A stretch of 42,630 nucleotides of DNA, taken from the NCBI GenBank assembly GCA_040079795.1, contig JBEBJQ010000028.1:1-42630 (forward strand), read 5' to 3'. This document shows, piece by piece, positions 41,288-42,630 of the stretch. Below the pieces are notes generated by a model. The model was given only the letters and a program-made list of their open reading frames with translations, did no database searches and had not been told where the DNA came from. This DNA comes from SXIZ01 sp040079795 (lineage in GTDB: Bacteria > Pseudomonadota > Gammaproteobacteria > Methylococcales > Methylomonadaceae). Numbering within the stretch: position 1 is the first letter of the stretch; the number at the start of each line of letters is the position of its first letter. The translations under genes and the position numbers were made by a program.

Positions 41288-42630
41288 TTTGATGGTCTTC
41301 GGCTTCAAATTCTGGCAACGCCTCATCCATAGGCAAGACAAAATAAAATTCAGCCCCGCCTTCAGGTCGATTATTTGCGCCAATCAGGCCGCCGTGGGCA
41401 ATCACTATCGCTTTACAGATAGACAAACCCAAGCCCACGCCACTTTGGGAGCCTTCCCTGTCTAAGCGATAAAATTTGTCGAACAACTTTTCTTCTTCCC
41501 CAACTGGGATGCCCTGGCCGCGATCGACAACGGTCACTTTTAAAGTATGCACCGACCGTTCCGCTGAAATATCAATTGGAGTCCCAGCCGGTGTGTATTT
41601 ACAGGCATTTTCCAATAAATTTATCAGCACTTGCTCGATCAAAACGGCATCCAGACGGACTAGGCATAGGCCTTCAGGAAGTTTTGTGTTAACAATCCTC
41701 CCTTCAAGTTTCCTTTTTAACCGAGCTAAAGCCCCGCCGATGACCTCATCCAAAGGATACCATTGGCGGTTAAGTTGTGCCTTACCGGCATCCAGGCGTG
41801 CCATATCCAGGATGTTATTGGTTAAGTTTGACATCCGCAGGGCTTCATCGTAGATCGTAAAGCCTAATTCTTGCCGGTCGGCCTGTGAAAGTTGGGCGTC
41901 TTTGTCGACTAGCGTACTTGCTGCCCCGACAATAGATGCTAACGGGGTTCGTAAGTCATGGGAAATCGCACTTAATAGGGAATTACGCAACGATTCTGAC
42001 TCAATCCGCATTTGGGATTGTTGCGCATCATCGGATAGGCGGACACGCTCAATTGTTTGCACAATCTGGTTGATAAAGGTATCCAGCAAGCGGCGCTGCT
42101 CGGGCAGGAATACCCGCCGCAAATTGGCGGCGCGTAAAGCCAGCACACCAATAACGCCCCGATAGCCTGTCATCGGAAAATACACGGCATCGGCACCCGG
42201 CAGGGTATCCGTGCCTTGGCCCGCAATTTGGTTGTGATCGAATACCCATTGGGCTACGCCGAGATCGCAACCCCGTAAAGATTCCGGCAATGGCGTACCT
42301 AATGGATAGATAATACGGCCACCCTCTCCCTCTGCTGGAAACAGCAATACATTAGTGCCACCGAACTCAACTTGAATATGCCTGACCGATACTTTTGCCG
42401 CATCAATAAAAGTGCGGCTGACAGCCAATTCTTCACTTAAGGCATAAAGTACTTTCGCCCGCCTTTCCCGGTGCGAGGCTACTTTAGTTTGCGCCCGCAT
42501 ATTGCTGGTCAGATGGCTGATGACAATGCCAACCAGCAACATAATCACAAACGTCACTAAATACTGGGCATCTGCAACCGAAAAAGTATTGACTGGTGTA
42601 ACAAAGAAAAAATCAAAGGCCAGGACGCTT
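41280..42630 (-). CDS. kdpD: Osmosensitive potassium-channel sensor kinase KdpD, C-terminal half (runs off the edge)
   Basis: About 449 residues are visible and the frame is open to the right edge, so the N-terminal part is missing. The visible part begins with the end of the transmembrane region (VLAFDFFFVTP; YLVTFVIMLLVGIVIS). It then has a GAF-like domain, HisKA with the phosphorylated histidine in AISHDLRTPLASIVGAASTL, and the ATPase with N box NLLENACKYTP and G boxes VDRGQGIP and GVGLGLSICKAI. Full-length KdpD is about 890 residues with KdpD and USP domains upstream. Confidence 0.94.
   Translation of the reverse strand, partial: SVLAFDFFFVTPVNTFSVADAQYLVTFVIMLLVGIVISHLTSNMRAQTKVASHRERRAKVLYALSEELAVSRTFIDAAKVSVRHIQVEFGGTNVLLFPAEGEGGRIIYPLGTPLPESLRGCDLGVAQWVFDHNQIAGQGTDTLPGADAVYFPMTGYRGVIGVLALRAANLRRVFLPEQRRLLDTFINQIVQTIERVRLSDDAQQSQMRIESESLRNSLLSAISHDLRTPLASIVGAASTLVDKDAQLSQADRQELGFTIYDEALRMSNLTNNILDMARLDAGKAQLNRQWYPLDEVIGGALARLKRKLEGRIVNTKLPEGLCLVRLDAVLIEQVLINLLENACKYTPAGTPIDISAERSVHTLKVTVVDRGQGIPVGEEEKLFDKFYRLDREGSQSGVGLGLSICKAIVIAHGGLIGANNRPEGGAEFYFVLPMDEALPEFEAEDHQNG

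Noticed and set aside
41288..41383. 32-codon N-terminal extension of kdpE
   Set aside because: It lies within kdpD in another frame, and family members start at the MDSVKSIIVIIEDDP equivalent.

Overview
The window looks like chromosomal DNA of a gammaproteobacterium. The supporting signs are a pilB-pilC-pilD-coaE-zapD-yacG cluster, a RelA of the EFDD synthetase-only type, PolA, a biosynthetic arginine decarboxylase, KdpDE, and a protein with a VPLPA/PEP-CTERM-like tail. Most genes have moderate GC. An AT-rich glycosyltransferase near the left edge stands out. A methanotroph of the Methylococcales or a relative would fit, but this is an impression from gene content and was not tested.

Layout. 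1-2961 (+) is the end of a surface-polysaccharide locus: a sugar 3,4-ketoisomerase (cut by the left edge), an unusual fusion of a PIN-nuclease-like domain to a sugar aminotransferase, and a family 2 glycosyltransferase. 3016-5301 (-) holds two tandem paralogous secreted trypsin-like proteases. 5357-10849 (-) is the type IV pilus assembly operon pilB-pilC-pilD followed by coaE, zapD and yacG. 11158-15195 has three family 2 glycosyltransferases, two on + and one convergent on -. 15686-26283 (-) is a complete type II secretion operon, transcribed gspE-F-G-H-I-J-K-(new 31-codon ORF)-L-M-C-D. 26558-27046 (-) is a ComEA-like helix-hairpin-helix protein.

27296-32232 (+) carries relA and polA. 32576-33226 (+) is the PEP-CTERM-like exported protein, and 33625-36344 (+) is speA with a beta-hydroxyacid dehydrogenase. 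36518-38602 (+) is a MltD-like lytic transglycosylase. 38716-40561 holds three small proteins: an exported helical one, a YidB/DUF937 protein with an EF-hand-like loop, and a YcxB-like membrane protein. 40574-42630 (-) is kdpE and the C-terminal half of kdpD, which runs off the right edge.

Much of the window serves the cell surface: glycan synthesis, pili, type II secretion and likely secreted cargo (the proteases), with competence (ComEA plus pili) linked to the same machinery. The most unusual items are the PIN-aminotransferase fusion with a relic-like internal ribosome-binding site at the junction, the unannotated 31-codon ORF that fits exactly between gspK and gspL, the EF-hand/YidB combination, a 20-bp palindrome upstream of the PEP-CTERM-like gene, and an orphan intrinsic terminator that may end a small RNA. 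No tRNA, rRNA, CRISPR array or intact insertion sequence was seen.
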